NCBI RefSeq assembly: GCF_041154505.1 | Contig: NZ_AP028672.1 | Coordinates: 5,620,501 to 5,684,500, forward strand | Source: Acidovorax sp. A79 | GTDB taxonomy: Bacteria > Pseudomonadota > Gammaproteobacteria > Burkholderiales > Burkholderiaceae_C | DNA: 64,000 nucleotides | Reading direction: 5' to 3' | In this document: positions 62,791-64,000 of the stretch, piece by piece | Layout of the letters: each line of letters begins with the position of its first letter | Numbering within the stretch: the first letter of the stretch is position 1 | Position numbers and translations under genes: made by a program | Notes under the pieces: generated by a model | The model's input: the letters and a program-made list of their open reading frames with translations, nothing else | Databases searched by the model: none | Told to the model about the DNA's origin: nothing

Positions 62791-64000
62791 ATGCATACCA
62801 AAATCCACACCCTGGAAGGCTGGCTTCGCCACTGCGAACAGCTTCACCCCCGCAATATCGAGATGGGCCTGGACCGCGTCCGTGAAGTGGCGCGCCGGAT
62901 GGCCTTGCGGTTCGACTGCCCCGTGGTCACCGTGGCGGGCACCAATGGAAAAGGCTCCACCTGCGCCATGCTGGAAGCCGTGGCCCTGCAGGCGGGCTAC
63001 CGCACGGGGGTGTACACATCGCCCCACCTCGTGCATTTCGAGGAGCGGTGCCGTGTGCATGGCGAGATCATTCCTGCTTCGGACCTGATAGCACATTTCG
63101 AAGCTGTGGAAAGCGCCAGGACCCAAAATGGCGATGAAGTCTCCCTTACTTACTTCGAGTTCACCACGCTGGCCATCCTGCGCCTGATGAGCCATTCCCG
63201 GCTGGATGTGGCCATCCTCGAAGTGGGCCTCGGGGGGCGGCTGGATGCCACCAACATCATTGATGCCGACTGCGCCGTCATCACCAGCATCGACATCGAC
63301 CACACCGAGTTCCTGGGGCCGGACCGCGAGAGCATCGGCCGGGAAAAGGCCGGCATCATGCGCACGGGGCGCCCGGTGATCGTGAGCGACCCGATGGCGC
63401 CGCAGAGCATCGCCGACCACGCCCTCGAAATCGGGGCTGATCTGTGGCGGTTCGGCAAGGATTTCAATTTCTCGGGCGACAAGCTGCAGTGGAACTGGGC
63501 CGGCCGGGGCCGCCGCTACGCGGGGCTGGCCTATCCATCGCTGCGTGGCGCGAACCAGCTGATCAATGCATCGGGCGTGCTGGCCGCGCTGGAAGCCCTG
63601 CGCGAACGCCTGCCGGTGACGGCCCAGGCGGTGCGCAATGGCCTGGCCATGGTGGAGTTGCCGGGACGGTTCCAGATCGTGCCTGGCCAGCCCACGCTGG
63701 TGCTGGACGTGGCGCACAACCCGCACTCCGTGGCCGCGCTCACGGCCAATCTGGACGCCATGGGCTTCTTTCCCACGACCCACGCGGTCTTCGGGGCCAT
63801 GGCCGACAAGGACTTGGCCCCCATGCTGGCCAAGGTAGGGCCGCTGATCGACCGCTGGTACTTCACCAATCTGTCCACGCCCCGGGCCGAGACGGCCGCC
63901 GTGCTGCAGCAGAAATGGAATGCCGTGCAGATGGTGGCGGGCGGGCGCCGCGACGTCACCTCGACCTTGCACCCGGACCCCATGGATGCCCTGCAGGCGG
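62791..64000 (+). CDS. folC: Dihydrofolate synthase / folylpolyglutamate synthase, 3' end beyond window
   Basis: The frame from ATG 62791 is open to the last base (403 codons). It has the Mur-ligase-like ATP loop VTVAGTNGKGSTCAML, YTSPHLVHFEERC, SLTYFEFTTLAIL, EVGLGGRLDATN, ITSIDIDHTEFLG with REKAGIMR, and the C-terminal domain start VLDVAHNPHS with FGAMADKDL. It adds glutamate to dihydropteroate and folates. About 30 residues are probably missing at the right edge. It is divergent from the ArsC-like gene. Confidence 0.95.
   Translation, partial: MHTKIHTLEGWLRHCEQLHPRNIEMGLDRVREVARRMALRFDCPVVTVAGTNGKGSTCAMLEAVALQAGYRTGVYTSPHLVHFEERCRVHGEIIPASDLIAHFEAVESARTQNGDEVSLTYFEFTTLAILRLMSHSRLDVAILEVGLGGRLDATNIIDADCAVITSIDIDHTEFLGPDRESIGREKAGIMRTGRPVIVSDPMAPQSIADHALEIGADLWRFGKDFNFSGDKLQWNWAGRGRRYAGLAYPSLRGANQLINASGVLAALEALRERLPVTAQAVRNGLAMVELPGRFQIVPGQPTLVLDVAHNPHSVAALTANLDAMGFFPTTHAVFGAMADKDLAPMLAKVGPLIDRWYFTNLSTPRAETAAVLQQKWNAVQMVAGGRRDVTSTLHPDPMDALQA

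Noticed and set aside
63080..63140. Possible family A copy inside folC (GATAGC ... GCGCCAG ... AAAATGGC)
   Set aside because: The encoded residues align well with ordinary FolC length and motifs (SLTYFEF just after), so an insertion is not needed to explain them.

Overview
The window reads as about 64 kb of a GC-rich betaproteobacterial chromosome, most like a Comamonadaceae member of the Acidovorax group. This is an inference from gene content: a type-B PutA with a divergent Lrp-type regulator, a Bug-type solute-binding protein, hemP, a nirBD/ANTAR cluster, the thrS-infC-rpmI-rplT-pheST-ihfA-merR-tRNA-Pro block, and two families of short dispersed repeats. No insertion sequence, transposase, integrase, rRNA operon or CRISPR array is visible.

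Layout. 0.1-5.3 kb: a 2'-5' RNA ligase-like gene broken by an in-frame TGA, then putA with its Lrp regulator. 5.4-9.2 kb: small secreted protein, rlmD, a lipoprotein, a BI-1/YccA membrane protein, a GlcG/HbpS-like protein. 9.4-16.9 kb: an iron island with hemP, bfd, a 24-codon membrane ORF, tonB-exbB-exbD, an FMN alpha-hydroxy-acid oxidase, a PiuC-type hydroxylase and a siderophore receptor, with Fur-box-like sites before hemP, bfd (weak) and the receptor. 17-21.3 kb: SWIB protein, rraA-like gene, EamA transporter, gamma-glutamylcyclotransferase, aceA. 21.4-24.8 kb: a lower-GC, gtrABC-like O-antigen modification cassette. 25.2-33.5 kb: the translation block, whose thrS is preceded by a complete-looking ribosome-mediated attenuator with a Thr-rich leader peptide. 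33.5-35 kb: a gene-poor stretch with an SSB-like gene. 35-42.7 kb: nitrite assimilation (nirB, nirD, a NIT-ANTAR antiterminator, a nitrite transporter with a terminator in its leader, and a fused PP2C phosphatase/Ser-Thr kinase). 42.8-49.6 kb, minus strand: alpha/beta hydrolase, prfB (programmed frameshift), HAD phosphatase, pepN, fbp and tRNA-Thr. 49.9-64 kb: aldo/keto reductase, M20 peptidase, Bug protein with divergent LysR, ybaK, plsY, a degenerate HD-domain protein, a periplasmic aspartic protease, yajQ, murB, argG, ppnP, a glycine-zipper protein, an ArsC-like protein and the 5' part of folC, which runs off the window.

Across these regions, family A is a hairpin of about 55-65 bp with at least nine copies, three of them inside genes without breaking the frame. 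Family B is about 105-150 bp, with four copies, each starting 3-7 nt after a stop codon in sense orientation. The observations most worth following are the thrS attenuator, the ANTAR protein next to a leader terminator before the nitrite transporter, the kinase/phosphatase in that cluster, and the two repeat families.
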